A stretch of 64,000 bases of DNA from Aquimarina aquimarini (GCF_900299535.1 NZ_OMKE01000006.1:62001-126000), one strand, 5' to 3'. Positions 25,054-35,374 are shown, counted from the stretch's first letter. Notes: generated by a model from the letters alone, not told the origin. Numbers and translations are program-made.

Positions 25054-27771
25054 TTACAATACAAATCGATAAGTTGCCTTGATCAAAAACGTATTCTCAG
25101 GCTGCTTGTCGAGAATTTGATTGTTTAACCCTCTAAATAAGTGATTAGAAGAATCCCCATCTCCTGTAATTCCTTGTGACCACACCAAGAATATTTCAGA
25201 CCCAGGAATGTATTCCCAGCGCACCACTAGATTAGAACGAAATTGAACGAAAGAAAAATCTGGATTATCAAACGTGTAATCAACCACTCCATTTCTATCT
25301 TCGTCTACAGAGTATGTATCATCTGCAAAAGAAATCTGATTTTGATCAAATAAAGTTACCCTATCATTAAGATCATTAGCAATCGAATTATTAACGTAAT
25401 TAAAATCTTTATACCTTCCTCTAGATATAAAGGGCTGTCCGTAATATTGAATTGTTAAATTAGGATTAATACTATAATTCAAACGTAAACTAGCACTTAA
25501 TGTTTGCTGATCAATATTAGCTGTTATATATCTAGACACCCCATTAAAATCCTCCTTAGTAACATATTGTGTTTTATTAGGATTCTGCTCAAACTCAGGA
25601 TTCAGAGATACACTTAATGAATTAAATGGCTGATAATTAAGTCGCAACACATATCGCTTAAAGGAAAAATTATTCTGTCGTGTCCAGGAATTCACATGTC
25701 CCATAACAAAATTGAACTTCTTTCTTCGATCAGACCCAAAAAACAATACCCCTATATTCTCTTGAGAGAATCTCCAACGAGGCCCTCCTCGTAAAATAGT
25801 ATTTGTAAAGATTCGAGGTTTGTGTATAAAATTAGCTTCTGTCCACCAATTATTTTTATAATTAATCTCTCCTCCTAAAGAGTATTCAATACGATTATAA
25901 TTTCCTTCAAAATCAAATGCCGTAAATTGATTTGCTCTAATATTTGCCTCTCTATAAAACTTTGTTGGTTTCAAAAACAAGTATCTAATATTTGCAAATT
26001 GCCTAATATCATCAGCTTGCCGCAAAAAACCAATATCATTCAATTCCAATTCAGGAGAACGCCAAAAAACCCCCGCTTCATACCTCCAGTTTCCACCTCC
26101 TGATTTCCCACCAACAAGCTTACCACCTGTTCCTGTAAGTGATGTACGATCAGGATCTAATTCAACATGACTTGCATCTACACGCTGAAAAAGATGTGTT
26201 AACGACTCTTGCGTATCTTTGATCGCTTCTTTAGAACCTTTTACATGACTGGTTACCAAATTACCTTCTATAAAATACTTTCTGTTTCTCCAGTTATGCC
26301 TAAAATCTATACCTCCTGTATAAGCAGATTTCCTTAATAAATTAAGGTTATTTTCTCTAAGATTCGTTAACTCTGAAGTTTCATCAGTCTCAGAATTATC
26401 ATAATCTATATTCAATATATCACCCAAATCTCTATTGGTAGCAGTAAATATACCCCCGATAAAAGAATTACGATTATTAAAATCTTTTTGCAACCTACCC
26501 ACAATATAATTTGTCAACGGCTCTACAACAGCCTCTCTTTTATTACCCGCGTCATCTTCTATCTTAGAGACTTCTCTAGCTGTAACACTCTCTAACAAGC
26601 CTATTGACCATCCATCTTTTGTTTTCCCACTAAACTTTACCGCTCCAAGAATAGTTGTATTAACAGGAGAATCAATATACTCATCATTTACAGGATCAGA
26701 GCTACTAATTGGATTTTCTCCTACTGTTCCTTGAGGACTCCTACCGATCCTACGTGAATAAAAAAGATTATCAACTCCATTAGCAAAACGGTAATCAAAA
26801 ATATTTTTATTCTCTACAAAAAACGGACGTTGCTCTCTAAAAAACACTTGAAACCCATCTAACGCAATTGCAGCAGGATCCGCCTCTACTTGACCAAAAT
26901 CTGGATTCACAGTCAAATCCAATGTAAGATCATTGGTAATCCCTATTTTTGCATCTAGCCCCCCATTCAACTTAAAATCTGTTCCATCTCTAAAAGGGTT
27001 ATTTTCTTCTTCTGGATATGTATCCAACTGTGTTACAGCAAATGGCTGAATCTCTAACTGTTTTTGAGACTCTATATCAATTAACCCATGTAGTTCCCCA
27101 AACTCACTAATAAAGCCAGGAGCATCTCTAGGAACACGTTGCCAAACGGATCGCTCATCTTTACGAAAAATCATTCTACTTACTTGTAATCCCCATATTT
27201 GTTCTTTGCTTTTACCAAATTTTACTTGACTCAAAGGTATTTTTATTTCTGCAGTCCAGCCTTCACTATCAATTTTACTAGCCGCATACCAAATAGGGTT
27301 CCAGCTTTCATCCCAGTTATCACCATTTTGCGTTACAAACTCATCTCCTTTGACACCCGCCGCAGTAATTGTAAAAGAAAAAGCTGTTCTTTTATCATGA
27401 TATGTATCTAAAATAAGAGTAATACGATCTCCTGCAAAGCCATCACGTCTAGACAGTCTTTTCTCAATTTTTTCAGGAGCTGTATCATAACAGCGATACG
27501 CTACATACAAATATTTTTGATCATATAATATCTTAAATTTGGTTTGTTGACTTGGTGGAGTATTCTCATCGGGTTGACTTTCAATAAAGTTTTCTGCCCA
27601 TGAAACCACATCCCATTCAGATTCATTGATTAATCCATCAATCACAGGTTTCTTTTCACCTAGAAGAGGTTCTGTTTTATAAATTCTTTTTTTTACAACA
27701 CTGATAGAATCTTGTGCAATGACAGTAATCTGAAACAAAAAAAATACCAAAATATAGGTATAGCTTTTCAT
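25054..27771 (-). CDS. DUF5916 outer-membrane protein with CBM9-like N-terminal domain
   Basis: A 905-residue exported protein: signal peptide 1-19 (ITVIAQ), a carbohydrate-binding family 9-like domain at about 40-230 (PVIDGLINESEWD, KILYDQKYLYVAYRC, GWTAEIKIPLSQVKFG) and a long C-terminal region of the DUF5916 family, which looks like a beta-barrel (many alternating aromatic strands, for example FIEGNLVTSHV and YRFVL at the end). Such proteins occur in Bacteroidota outer membranes; their ligand is unknown. No SusC/SusD partners are near, and the gene appears to be alone. Confidence 0.85.
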   Translation of the reverse strand: MKSYTYILVFFLFQITVIAQDSISVVKKRIYKTEPLLGEKKPVIDGLINESEWDVVSWAENFIESQPDENTPPSQQTKFKILYDQKYLYVAYRCYDTAPEKIEKRLSRRDGFAGDRITLILDTYHDKRTAFSFTITAAGVKGDEFVTQNGDNWDESWNPIWYAASKIDSEGWTAEIKIPLSQVKFGKSKEQIWGLQVSRMIFRKDERSVWQRVPRDAPGFISEFGELHGLIDIESQKQLEIQPFAVTQLDTYPEEENNPFRDGTDFKLNGGLDAKIGITNDLTLDLTVNPDFGQVEADPAAIALDGFQVFFREQRPFFVENKNIFDYRFANGVDNLFYSRRIGRSPQGTVGENPISSSDPVNDEYIDSPVNTTILGAVKFSGKTKDGWSIGLLESVTAREVSKIEDDAGNKREAVVEPLTNYIVGRLQKDFNNRNSFIGGIFTATNRDLGDILNIDYDNSETDETSELTNLRENNLNLLRKSAYTGGIDFRHNWRNRKYFIEGNLVTSHVKGSKEAIKDTQESLTHLFQRVDASHVELDPDRTSLTGTGGKLVGGKSGGGNWRYEAGVFWRSPELELNDIGFLRQADDIRQFANIRYLFLKPTKFYREANIRANQFTAFDFEGNYNRIEYSLGGEINYKNNWWTEANFIHKPRIFTNTILRGGPRWRFSQENIGVLFFGSDRRKKFNFVMGHVNSWTRQNNFSFKRYVLRLNYQPFNSLSVSLNPEFEQNPNKTQYVTKEDFNGVSRYITANIDQQTLSASLRLNYSINPNLTIQYYGQPFISRGRYKDFNYVNNSIANDLNDRVTLFDQNQISFADDTYSVDEDRNGVVDYTFDNPDFSFVQFRSNLVVRWEYIPGSEIFLVWSQGITGDGDSSNHLFRGLNNQILDKQPENTFLIKATYRFVL

Positions 27772-27973
27772 AGTTATTAAGGGGTTTTGAATGATTGGAA
27801 TCTTTAAATATGATAGAATTTATTTTACTTCGTTACACTTTCTGTTTTTTTTAGTAAAAAATTAACATGATTTTGAAGATATCTTTTATGTAAAAACAAA
27901 CAATAGTACACAATTTTTATAACCTATCTAAAAATCAATATATCATGAGTCAAAAATAATATCAACTTGCTGT

Positions 27974-28003
27974 TTGCTATATAAATATATAATTGTACAT
28001 TTG
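27974..28003 (+). promoter_or_regulatory. promoter of rplM-rpsI
   Basis: TTG (27974-27976), 19 bases, TACATTTG (27996-28003): an exact match to the Bacteroidota promoter consensus, 52 bases before the GTG start of rplM. Confidence 0.8.
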
Positions 28004-28055
28004 CACCCCTATTTTATATAGGAAAAGGAATGTTTAATTAGTAAAAAAAATTAGT

Positions 28056-28511
28056 GTGGACACATTAAGTTACAAAACAGTATCTGCCAATAAAGCTACC
28101 GTTACAAAAGAATGGTTGCACGTAGATGCTGAAGGACAGACTTTAGGCCGTCTTTCTTCTGTAGTTGCAATACTACTAAGAGGTAAGCACAAACCAAGCT
28201 TTACCCCACACGTTGATTGCGGTGATAATGTTATCATTACCAATGCCGAAAAAATCAACTTAACAGGAAAGAAGTGGACAGATAAATCGTATATCCGTCA
28301 CACAGGCTACCCAGGAGGGCAAAGAAGTCTTACTGCTCAGGAATTGTATGACAAAAACCCAGAGCGTTTAATCGAAAAAGCGGTAAAAGGAATGTTACCT
28401 AAAAACAAATTAGGAGCAGCTTTATTCCGTAATTTAAAGGTACATGCAGGAGCAGAACACAATCAAGAAGCTCAGCAACCTAAAACTGTTAACTTAAAAG
28501 AATTTAAGTAA
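28056..28511 (+). CDS. rplM: 50S ribosomal protein L13
   Basis: A 151-residue protein with the full L13 sequence pattern ([69 protein letters not shown]). L13 is an early assembly protein of the large subunit that binds 23S rRNA. The start is a GTG at 28056; no in-frame ATG precedes the conserved part. Its stop overlaps the ATG of rpsI by one base (TAATG), the usual rplM-rpsI operon. Confidence 0.97.
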   Translation: MDTLSYKTVSANKATVTKEWLHVDAEGQTLGRLSSVVAILLRGKHKPSFTPHVDCGDNVIITNAEKINLTGKKWTDKSYIRHTGYPGGQRSLTAQELYDKNPERLIEKAVKGMLPKNKLGAALFRNLKVHAGAEHNQEAQQPKTVNLKEFK

Positions 28512-28897
28512 TGGAAGTTATTCACAAAATAGGTCGTAGAAAAACGGCTGTAGCTAGAGTATATCTTAAGGATGGTTCTGGTAAAATTACGGTTAATAAA
28601 AAAGATCTTGCTGATTATTTTACTACCGCTACTTTACAATACAAAGTAAATCAACCTCTTACTTTAACTAGTAATGAAGATAAATACGATGTAAATGTAA
28701 ACGTATACGGAGGTGGAATCACAGGTCAGGCAGAAGCTGTTCGTTTAGCAATTTCTAGAGCTGTATGCGAGCTAGACGAAGAAAACAGAACAATCCTTAA
28801 ACCAGAAGGTTTATTGACCAGAGATCCAAGAATGGTAGAACGTAAGAAATTCGGGCAGAAAAAAGCACGTAAGAAATTCCAGTTCTCTAAACGTTAA
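28511..28897 (+). CDS. rpsI: 30S ribosomal protein S9
   Basis: A 128-residue S9 with the typical start ([15 protein letters not shown]) and the basic C-terminal tail RKKFQFSKR that reaches into the decoding centre and contacts P-site tRNA. Translationally coupled to rplM by a one-base overlap. The core [18 protein letters not shown] is intact. Confidence 0.97.
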   Translation: MEVIHKIGRRKTAVARVYLKDGSGKITVNKKDLADYFTTATLQYKVNQPLTLTSNEDKYDVNVNVYGGGITGQAEAVRLAISRAVCELDEENRTILKPEGLLTRDPRMVERKKFGQKKARKKFQFSKR

Positions 28898-29028
28898 TTT
28901 ATTAAAACAGTATTTGTTGTTACCTCTATATGTAAGAGGGTTAGTTTAGCATCTAAATGTACAAGGTCGTATTATACACATAGCCACTTATACATTGCTA
29001 ATTCAACAGAACGTAAACTATTACAAAA

Positions 29029-29874
29029 ATGGCAAACAATATCGAAGTAAAAGAATTACTTGATGCAGGTGTACACTTTGGCCACCTTACAAGAAGATGG
29101 GATCCAAACATGGCACCGTATATCTATATGGAGCGTAATGGGATTCACATTATCAATCTATACAAAACTGCTGCAAAAATCGACGAAGCTACTGAAGCTT
29201 TAAAGAAAATAGCAGCCTCTGGAAGAAAAATACTTTTTGTTGCTACCAAAAAACAGGCTAAAGAAATTGTAGCCGAAAAAGCAAGCAAAGCAAACCAGCC
29301 TTATATCACAGAAAGATGGCCTGGAGGAATGCTTACTAACTTTGTTACTATTCGTAAAGCTGTTAAAAAAATGGCTGCTATTGATAGAATGAAGAAAGAT
29401 GGTACTTTCAACACTTTATCCAAAAAAGAACGTCTACAAGTAGATCGTTTAAGAGCAAAATTAGAAAAGAACTTAGGTTCTATTTCTGATATGACTCGCT
29501 TACCAGGAGCCCTTTTTGTTGTAGATATTACTCGCGAACACATCGCAGTAAAAGAAGCTCAGAAATTAAACATTCCTATTTTTGCAATGGTAGATACCAA
29601 CTCTGACCCTCGTCAGGTACAGTATGTAATCCCTGCAAATGATGATGCTTCAAAATCTATCGACAAAGTAATGACTTATGTAAGTGATGCTGTTATAGAA
29701 GGATTAAGCGAAAGAAAAGCAGCAAAAGAAGCTCCAAAGAAAGAAGCTCCAAAGAAAGAAGCTCCTGCCAAAGAAGTTCCAGCTAAAGAAGTTCCAGCTA
29801 AAGAAACTACTCCTGTAGCGGCAAAAGCTGAAGCTCCTGTAGTGACTGACACTGCTAAACAAGAAGAAGAATAA
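29029..29874 (+). CDS. rpsB: 30S ribosomal protein S2 with repeat-rich C-terminal tail
   Basis: Residues 1 to about 230 are a standard S2 (LLDAGVHFGHLTRRWDPNM, VGTKKQA-like VATKKQAKEIV, RWPGGMLTNF, PIFAMVDTNSDP). About 50 further residues form a tail of Ala, Lys, Pro and Glu with repeated APKKE and APAKEV units, absent from E. coli S2 but of a kind common in Flavobacteriia. The tail is probably disordered. In the usual order, rpsB is followed by tsf. S2 joins late in small-subunit assembly and binds S1. The 131-base leader after rpsI holds a small CCTCT/AGAGG hairpin. Confidence 0.97.
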   Translation: MANNIEVKELLDAGVHFGHLTRRWDPNMAPYIYMERNGIHIINLYKTAAKIDEATEALKKIAASGRKILFVATKKQAKEIVAEKASKANQPYITERWPGGMLTNFVTIRKAVKKMAAIDRMKKDGTFNTLSKKERLQVDRLRAKLEKNLGSISDMTRLPGALFVVDITREHIAVKEAQKLNIPIFAMVDTNSDPRQVQYVIPANDDASKSIDKVMTYVSDAVIEGLSERKAAKEAPKKEAPKKEAPAKEVPAKEVPAKETTPVAAKAEAPVVTDTAKQEEE

Positions 29875-29954
29875 ACAAATAGATATACCAATCTATTAAA
29901 TTCGAGGTTACATTTTTGTTATTATAACAAAACTTAACTTTAGCATAAATTAAT

Positions 29955-30005
29955 AAGTCGTTTAGTTCTTTACTTTTGCAGTATTGCTAAACGACTTGTT
30001 TTTTA
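29955..30005 (+). terminator. rpsB terminator with a promoter box in its loop
   Basis: AAGTCGTTTAG (29955-29965) pairs perfectly with CTAAACGACTT (29987-29997), then a T run. The 21-base loop contains TACTTTTG (29971-29978), an exact TAnnTTTG -7 box that probably starts tsf transcription 68 bases before its ATG. No TTG is seen at the -33 position. Confidence 0.7.
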
Positions 30006-30045
30006 CATAAACAATACATTTTACACATTAAATATTTTTAAAGAT

Positions 30046-31011
30046 ATGGCAAATATTACAGCGGCCGAGGTAAGTAAATTACGTAAGGCTACAGGTGCCG
30101 GAATGATGGACTGCAAAAAAGCTCTTGTTGAAGCTGAAGGGGATTTTGACAAGGCTATAAAAATCCTTAGAGAAAAAGGACAGAAAATTGCTGACAAAAG
30201 AGCCGATAGAGAGTCTTCTGAAGGTGCTGTTATCGCAAAAGTTAATGACGCTAAGAACAAAGGTATAATCGTTTCTCTAAACTGTGAAACTGATTTCGTA
30301 GGAAAAAACGATTCTTTTGTTTCTCTAGCTAAAGAATTAGCTGAAGTAGCCTTAAATACTTCTTCTAAAGAAGAGCTTTTAGCTGCAGATTTTAATGGTA
30401 TGACTGTTCAGGAAAAACTTACTGAACAAACTGGTGTTATTGGTGAAAAAATCGAAATTGGTGATTTCAAAGTACTAGAAGCTCCTTTTGTTGGATCCTA
30501 TATTCATGGTAATAAAATTGGTGCTCTTACAGGTCTATCTACAAAAATAGACGATGCAGAAACACTTGCTAAAGACATCTCTATGCAAGTAGCTTCTATG
30601 GGAGCAACTACATTGTCTTATAAAGATTTTGACCCAGAATATGTTGCCTCTGAAACACAAGCAAGAATCGCTGCTATCGAAAAAGAAAACATTGAACTTG
30701 GTCGATTAGGAAAAACATTAAAAAATATTCCTCAATTCATTTCAAGATCTCAATTGACTGACGATGTAATTGCAAAAGCAGAAGAAAATCTTAAAGCTGA
30801 ACTTAAAGCTGAAGGGAAACCTGAACAAATCTGGGACAGAATTCTTCCAGGAAAACTTGAAAGATTTATTTCTGACAACACAACTTTGGATCAAGAACAA
30901 TGTCTTCTTGACCAAAATTTCATCAAAGATGAAAAGAAAAGTGTTGCAGATTACGTAAAAACACTTGGTGATGTATCTGTAGTTTCTTTTGAAAGAGTTT
31001 CTTTAGGATAA
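30046..31011 (+). CDS. tsf: translation elongation factor Ts
   Basis: A 321-residue nucleotide exchange factor for EF-Tu. The N-terminal UBA-like domain (AAEVSKLRKATGAGMMDCKKAL) and the TDFV contact region (NCETDFVGKN) are intact, followed by the two EF-Ts core repeats and the C-terminal VASFERVSLG-like end VVSFERVSLG. Length is a little above the E. coli protein (283), mainly from an insert near 225-275. It has its own terminator and probably its own promoter. Confidence 0.97.
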   Translation: MANITAAEVSKLRKATGAGMMDCKKALVEAEGDFDKAIKILREKGQKIADKRADRESSEGAVIAKVNDAKNKGIIVSLNCETDFVGKNDSFVSLAKELAEVALNTSSKEELLAADFNGMTVQEKLTEQTGVIGEKIEIGDFKVLEAPFVGSYIHGNKIGALTGLSTKIDDAETLAKDISMQVASMGATTLSYKDFDPEYVASETQARIAAIEKENIELGRLGKTLKNIPQFISRSQLTDDVIAKAEENLKAELKAEGKPEQIWDRILPGKLERFISDNTTLDQEQCLLDQNFIKDEKKSVADYVKTLGDVSVVSFERVSLG

Positions 31012-31053
31012 TCAACAATCCAAAACAATATTTTCAGTTTTTCTGAAAAAAAT

Positions 31054-31087
31054 AAAAACCGCTTCTTTGTCAAGAAGCGGTTTTTTT
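31054..31087 (+). terminator. tsf terminator
   Basis: AAAAACCGCTTCTT (31054-31067) pairs with AAGAAGCGGTTTTT (31072-31085) and is followed by T. Confidence 0.9.
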
Positions 31088-31465
31088 CATCTTCATTTTG
31101 AAAATATCTTTTATTAAATAAACACTTACAAGCTTTTGAATCTCTCCAAGAGCTTACCCCCAAAATAAAAGACTAATTCCCCAATTAGTCAGTCATGAAT
31201 TAATACGATAAGATATCAATACATTAAAAGCGTTTACATTATTTCAAAGATATTTTCTCACCCCACATTTACTGTTTTTCCTTCGTTACAAACCTATAAC
31301 ATAATCCCACACCAATCAACACCTATTACAGGGGAAAATCACCCTTTTTCTTTAAACCATAAAAATCTTACTCCAAAACGACTAGTATAAAAACGCACCT
31401 TTATAATTCAAACTATTTTCTAAATTAAGAATATCATTATATTTGCATCACAGTTAAATCTCACA
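31088..31465. other. intergenic region before pyrH
   Basis: No gene. It contains an AGGGGAAAATCACCCT element at 31330-31345, one of four related palindromes in the window, and TATATTTG at 31438-31445, an exact -7 box for pyrH 21 bases before the ATG; the -33 TTG is missing. Confidence 0.55.
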
Positions 31466-32173
31466 ATGAAATATAAAAGAATATTACTAAAATTGTCGGG
31501 CGAAGCCCTAATGGGTGAACGTCAATACGGAATTGACCCTAAAAGACTAGCGGAATACGCTAATGAAATCAAACAAATCACCGAAAAAGGAGTGCAAGTT
31601 GCAGTAGTTATCGGAGGGGGTAATATTTTTAGAGGTGTTGCAGGGGCCAGTAAAGGAATGGACAGAGTTCAAGCAGATCACATGGGCATGCTAGCAACTG
31701 TTATTAACGGATTGGCCCTACAAAGTGCTTTAGAAGACGCTGAAATCCCAACCAGACTACAATCTGCTGTAAAAATCAATGAGGTTGCAGAACCTTTTAT
31801 TCGTCGCAAAGCTATGCGTCATCTTGAAAAAGGAAGAGTTGTAATTTTTGGTGGAGGAACAGGGAACCCATATTTCACTACAGATTCAGCTGCAGTACTA
31901 AGAGCTATTGAAATCCACGCTGATGTAATTTTAAAAGGAACTCGAGTAGATGGAATTTACACTTCTGATCCTGAAAAAAATGCTGACGCAACAAAATTCG
32001 ATTTTATATCGTTTGATGATGTATTACGAAAAGGATTAAAAGTAATGGACACTACTGCGTTTACATTAAGTCAGGAAAACGAATTACCTATAATAGTTTT
32101 TGATATGAACAAAGAAGGAAACTTATTAAAAGTAGTTGAAGGAAAAGCTATTGGCACACAAGTAAACCTTTAA
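31466..32173 (+). CDS. pyrH: uridylate kinase (UMP kinase)
   Basis: A 235-residue bacterial UMP kinase of the amino-acid kinase fold ([70 protein letters not shown]). It makes UDP from UMP and ATP in pyrimidine nucleotide synthesis. Forty-seven bases downstream comes frr, the standard pair. Confidence 0.97.
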   Translation: MKYKRILLKLSGEALMGERQYGIDPKRLAEYANEIKQITEKGVQVAVVIGGGNIFRGVAGASKGMDRVQADHMGMLATVINGLALQSALEDAEIPTRLQSAVKINEVAEPFIRRKAMRHLEKGRVVIFGGGTGNPYFTTDSAAVLRAIEIHADVILKGTRVDGIYTSDPEKNADATKFDFISFDDVLRKGLKVMDTTAFTLSQENELPIIVFDMNKEGNLLKVVEGKAIGTQVNL

Positions 32174-32220
32174 TCATATGGGCTTATTTTTTGGTTAATC
32201 AAAAGAAAAGAATAAAAAAA

Positions 32221-32784
32221 ATGAATGAAGAAATAGATTTTATTATCGATTCTACTAAAGAAGCAATGCAAGCAGCAATTGCACATTTAGAAAAAAAACT
32301 ACTTAACATTAGAGCTGGTAAGGCATCTCCTGCTATGCTAGGAGGCGTAATGGTAGAATACTATGGCTCTTCTACCCCTTTGAATCAGGTAGGTAATATC
32401 AGCACACCAGATGCTAGAACAATTACCATTCAACCATTTGAAAAATCATTAATTACTGAAATCGAAAAAGGCATATTGGTTGCCAATTTAGGCTTTAATC
32501 CTATGAACAATGGAGAAAGTGTAATTATCAGTGTTCCCCCTCTTACAGAAGAACGCCGTAGAGATTTAGTAAAACAAGCTAAGTCTGAAGCCGAAGACTC
32601 AAAAGTTGGAGTGCGTAATGATAGAAAAAATGCAAATAATGAAATAAAAAAACTGGAAAAAGATGGATTGTCTGAAGATTTAGCAAAAAATACTGAAGTA
32701 GACATTCAAAATCTAACAGACACATATATTAAAAAGATTGATGAAATGCTTAGTGCTAAAGAAAAAGAAATCATGACGGTTTAA
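32221..32784 (+). CDS. frr: ribosome recycling factor
   Basis: A 187-residue RRF (LEKKLLNIRAGKASPAML, VEYYGSSTPLNQVGNIS, IQPFEKSLITEIEKGI, PPLTEERRRDLVKQAK). I place the start at the ATG at 32221; a TTG at 32191 in frame would add ten residues (MVNQKKRIKK), which the family lacks. RRF with EF-G splits the post-termination ribosome. A terminator follows at 32811. Confidence 0.97.
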   Translation: MNEEIDFIIDSTKEAMQAAIAHLEKKLLNIRAGKASPAMLGGVMVEYYGSSTPLNQVGNISTPDARTITIQPFEKSLITEIEKGILVANLGFNPMNNGESVIISVPPLTEERRRDLVKQAKSEAEDSKVGVRNDRKNANNEIKKLEKDGLSEDLAKNTEVDIQNLTDTYIKKIDEMLSAKEKEIMTV

Positions 32785-32810
32785 TTTTTCTCATACTAAC
32801 ATGAAATATG

Positions 32811-32841
32811 AAGCGTTTTCTTATTAGAAACGCTTTTTTTG
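32811..32841 (+). terminator. pyrH-frr terminator
   Basis: AAGCGTTTTC and GAAACGCTTTTTTT form a stem around TTATTA. It overlaps the upstream part of the following open frame, which helps to place that gene's true start further down. Confidence 0.8.
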
Positions 32842-32849
32842 TATCTTCG
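32842..32849 (+). promoter_or_regulatory. -7 box (TATCTTCG) for the DUF5686 gene
   Basis: The element directly abuts the T run of the frr terminator and lies 25 bases before the ATG at 32874. It is close to the TAnnTTTG consensus (one C in place of T). Confidence 0.5.
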
Positions 32850-32873
32850 TTTTTTTTGAACCTATTTGGTATA

Positions 32874-35315
32874 ATGCAGAACAAATTTTTTTGTTTATTA
32901 TTTCTTACTCCCTTTATTTTAATTTCTCAAATTAATATTAATGGTATTGTAGTTGATAAAAACTCTGGTCAAGCACTTCCCTTTGCTACAATAAAAACGA
33001 ATAATTCATCATATGCGTTAAGCTCTGTCAAAGGTGAATTCTCTATACGATGTAACACATACCCTACTCAGCTTACCGTAAGCTATCTTGGGTATCAAAA
33101 CGAAACTATACTTATCACAACAAAGAATTCTGAAAGAATTGAAATTAGACTCAATCCAAAAGAAGAAAATCTTGCTTTAGTAAAATTAAATTCTCTTGAG
33201 AATACTGCAATTGATATCATTTCAAAAACAATACGTAGAAAAAATAAAAACAATCCAAAAAAACTACAATCAGGTTATAGTTACAAAACCTATAATAAAT
33301 TAAAGATAACTGAGGATAATCAAGCTCTATTAAATATAATAGATACTAGTAAAGTTGACATTGAACATTTATTTAACAAAGCGCATTCTTTTTTATCAGA
33401 AAAAGTAAGCCTGCATCAATACAAAAAAAATAACAGTGAAAAAGAAACAGTTTTAGCTACTAGAATGACTGGTTTTCAAAAACCTGTATATAATATTTTA
33501 GGCATCAAAATACAATCCAACTCTTTGTATGATGAAGACTACACCATTTTTAATAATCAATACATAAGTCCTTTATCAAAAAGAGGGCATCGAAATTATT
33601 ATTATAAAATTCTGGATACCACAAAAACCAAAAAACCTGCTTATATCATTCTTTTTCAGCCTCGAAAATCTAAAGACTTTGCTAGCCTAGAAGGTGTGTT
33701 ACATATTGATATGGAAACACTAGCCATTCAAAAAGCCATTATAGAATTAAGAGGAGAACTCAATGTTACTGCCACTCATAATTTTAAATATTTTGATGAG
33801 ATCAAAAACTGGTTTCCTACACAACAAGAAATTACTATCAGGCCTGGCAACGGGAGACAAAAAGTAAGTTTATTTGGTGGGCAAATTTCTGTAGGAAGGA
33901 TAGGAAGTAATAAAAAACATTTTTCTGGAGCTAATGACTTTTTAATTTCTACTACAGATATTTTTGACATTGAACTTGACACCAAACAGAACGTAAAACA
34001 GAATCAGCCTGCTATTCAAATTGCCTCCAAGGCCAGTAATCGCTCTGAAAGTTTCTGGAATCAATACCGAACCAGTGCAATCACTGAAAAGGACTTAAAT
34101 TCATTTCAAGTAGTGGATAGCATTGTAAAGGCACAAAACATAGAGCGAAAAATTAATGTTATCCAAAGTTTTAATATTGGATATTACCCGATAAGCTTCT
34201 TTAATTTTGATCTCACTTATCCTATAAAATACAACAATTACGAAGGGCTTCGTATAGGATTAGGAGGACTTACCAATTCCAAATTCTCAAAACGATTTAG
34301 ACTAGAAGGCTACTATGTTTATGGTTTTAAAGATTCAAAATCCAAATATGGTGCTGGTGGAGGTTTTTTACTAAATAAGAATACAAGTTCATGGCTAAAT
34401 GTAAATTACACTGATGATATCAAAGAAGTAGGTAGTTTTCTATACTTGACAGACAGAAGAGTGTATTCTCTATTTGAACCGCGATTAGTAAATATAGATT
34501 TTTACTATAAACACAGAACATGGAGCACCATCTTACAACAACAACTATTACCTCGATTAATTTCTGAAACCCAATTCTCAGTAAGCAATATTAACCAAAC
34601 AGGAAGGTATCAATTCACAAAAGATGACAAACAGTATTCTTCGTATAAATTGGCAGAAGCTACAATCGCATTGCGATGGAGTCCATTCAGTAAATTCTTA
34701 AAAACTCCAAATCACTATAAAGAAATTCACGACGGATACCCCAAAATCACAGCTCAATATACACAAGGGCTTAAAGGAGTATTTGACAGTGATTTTTCTT
34801 ATTACAAAATAGGATTAAAAGCGGAATATATAATCAACAGAATCAACGAATCAAAAACAAGTTTCTTATTTGAAGCTGATATAGCTGATGGCGACATCCC
34901 ACTTACTCATTTGTATCACGCATACCCTAATGCTCCTACAAAAGAAACTATCTTGCAAAGGTTTTCTGTAGCAGGAAGAAGAACCTTTGAAACGATGTAT
35001 TTTGGTGAGTTTTTTAGCAGTAAATTAGCTACATTACAGATAAAACACAGGATAAAACCTGTAAAAATAACGAGCTGGTTCAAACCAGAACTTGTCTTTA
35101 TTACTAGGTATGCAATAGGAGATATTCATTACCCAACAAATCATCAAGGTGTAAACTTCTCTTCTCTACAACATGGTTACCAAGAATCAGGCTTCGAAAT
35201 CAACAAACTTTTCGCTGGTTTTGGACTGAGCTTTGCTTACAGATATGGAGCATATCACCTACCTCAATTTGAAGATAACATCTCTGGTAAGTTTACTTTT
35301 TATTTAAAATTATAG
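32874..35315 (+). CDS. DUF5686 / carboxypeptidase-like regulatory domain outer-membrane protein
   Basis: A protein of 813 residues from the ATG at 32874; an ATG at 32808 lies before the frr terminator and would spoil the signal peptide. The signal peptide ends near FILISQ. A CarboxypepD_reg domain follows (INGIVVDKNSGQALPFATI, LTVSYLGYQNET), then the DUF5686 domain (IISKTIRRKNKNNPKKLQSG, LFQPRKSKDFASLEGVLHID) and a C-terminal barrel-like half with many aromatic strands. Such proteins are common in Flavobacteriia and carry no known transport substrate. The gene follows pyrH-frr but has its own promoter box. Confidence 0.85.
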   Translation: MQNKFFCLLFLTPFILISQININGIVVDKNSGQALPFATIKTNNSSYALSSVKGEFSIRCNTYPTQLTVSYLGYQNETILITTKNSERIEIRLNPKEENLALVKLNSLENTAIDIISKTIRRKNKNNPKKLQSGYSYKTYNKLKITEDNQALLNIIDTSKVDIEHLFNKAHSFLSEKVSLHQYKKNNSEKETVLATRMTGFQKPVYNILGIKIQSNSLYDEDYTIFNNQYISPLSKRGHRNYYYKILDTTKTKKPAYIILFQPRKSKDFASLEGVLHIDMETLAIQKAIIELRGELNVTATHNFKYFDEIKNWFPTQQEITIRPGNGRQKVSLFGGQISVGRIGSNKKHFSGANDFLISTTDIFDIELDTKQNVKQNQPAIQIASKASNRSESFWNQYRTSAITEKDLNSFQVVDSIVKAQNIERKINVIQSFNIGYYPISFFNFDLTYPIKYNNYEGLRIGLGGLTNSKFSKRFRLEGYYVYGFKDSKSKYGAGGGFLLNKNTSSWLNVNYTDDIKEVGSFLYLTDRRVYSLFEPRLVNIDFYYKHRTWSTILQQQLLPRLISETQFSVSNINQTGRYQFTKDDKQYSSYKLAEATIALRWSPFSKFLKTPNHYKEIHDGYPKITAQYTQGLKGVFDSDFSYYKIGLKAEYIINRINESKTSFLFEADIADGDIPLTHLYHAYPNAPTKETILQRFSVAGRRTFETMYFGEFFSSKLATLQIKHRIKPVKITSWFKPELVFITRYAIGDIHYPTNHQGVNFSSLQHGYQESGFEINKLFAGFGLSFAYRYGAYHLPQFEDNISGKFTFYLKL

Positions 35316-35374
35316 TCTTTATATAATAAATCATTTTCTTTTCTGAAATTTATAAATAATCCTCTTCCAATCCT

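Noticed and set aside
29676-29891. Minus-strand frame of 71 residues opposite the rpsB tail
   Set aside because: Antisense of the KEAP repeats; low complexity.
32191-32220. TTG start giving a longer ribosome recycling factor
   Set aside because: Ten extra residues have no place in the RRF family; the ATG at 32221 gives the normal length.
32808-32873. Upstream ATG for the DUF5686 gene
   Set aside because: It lies before the frr terminator hairpin and the -7 box, and would put 22 residues in front of a good signal peptide.
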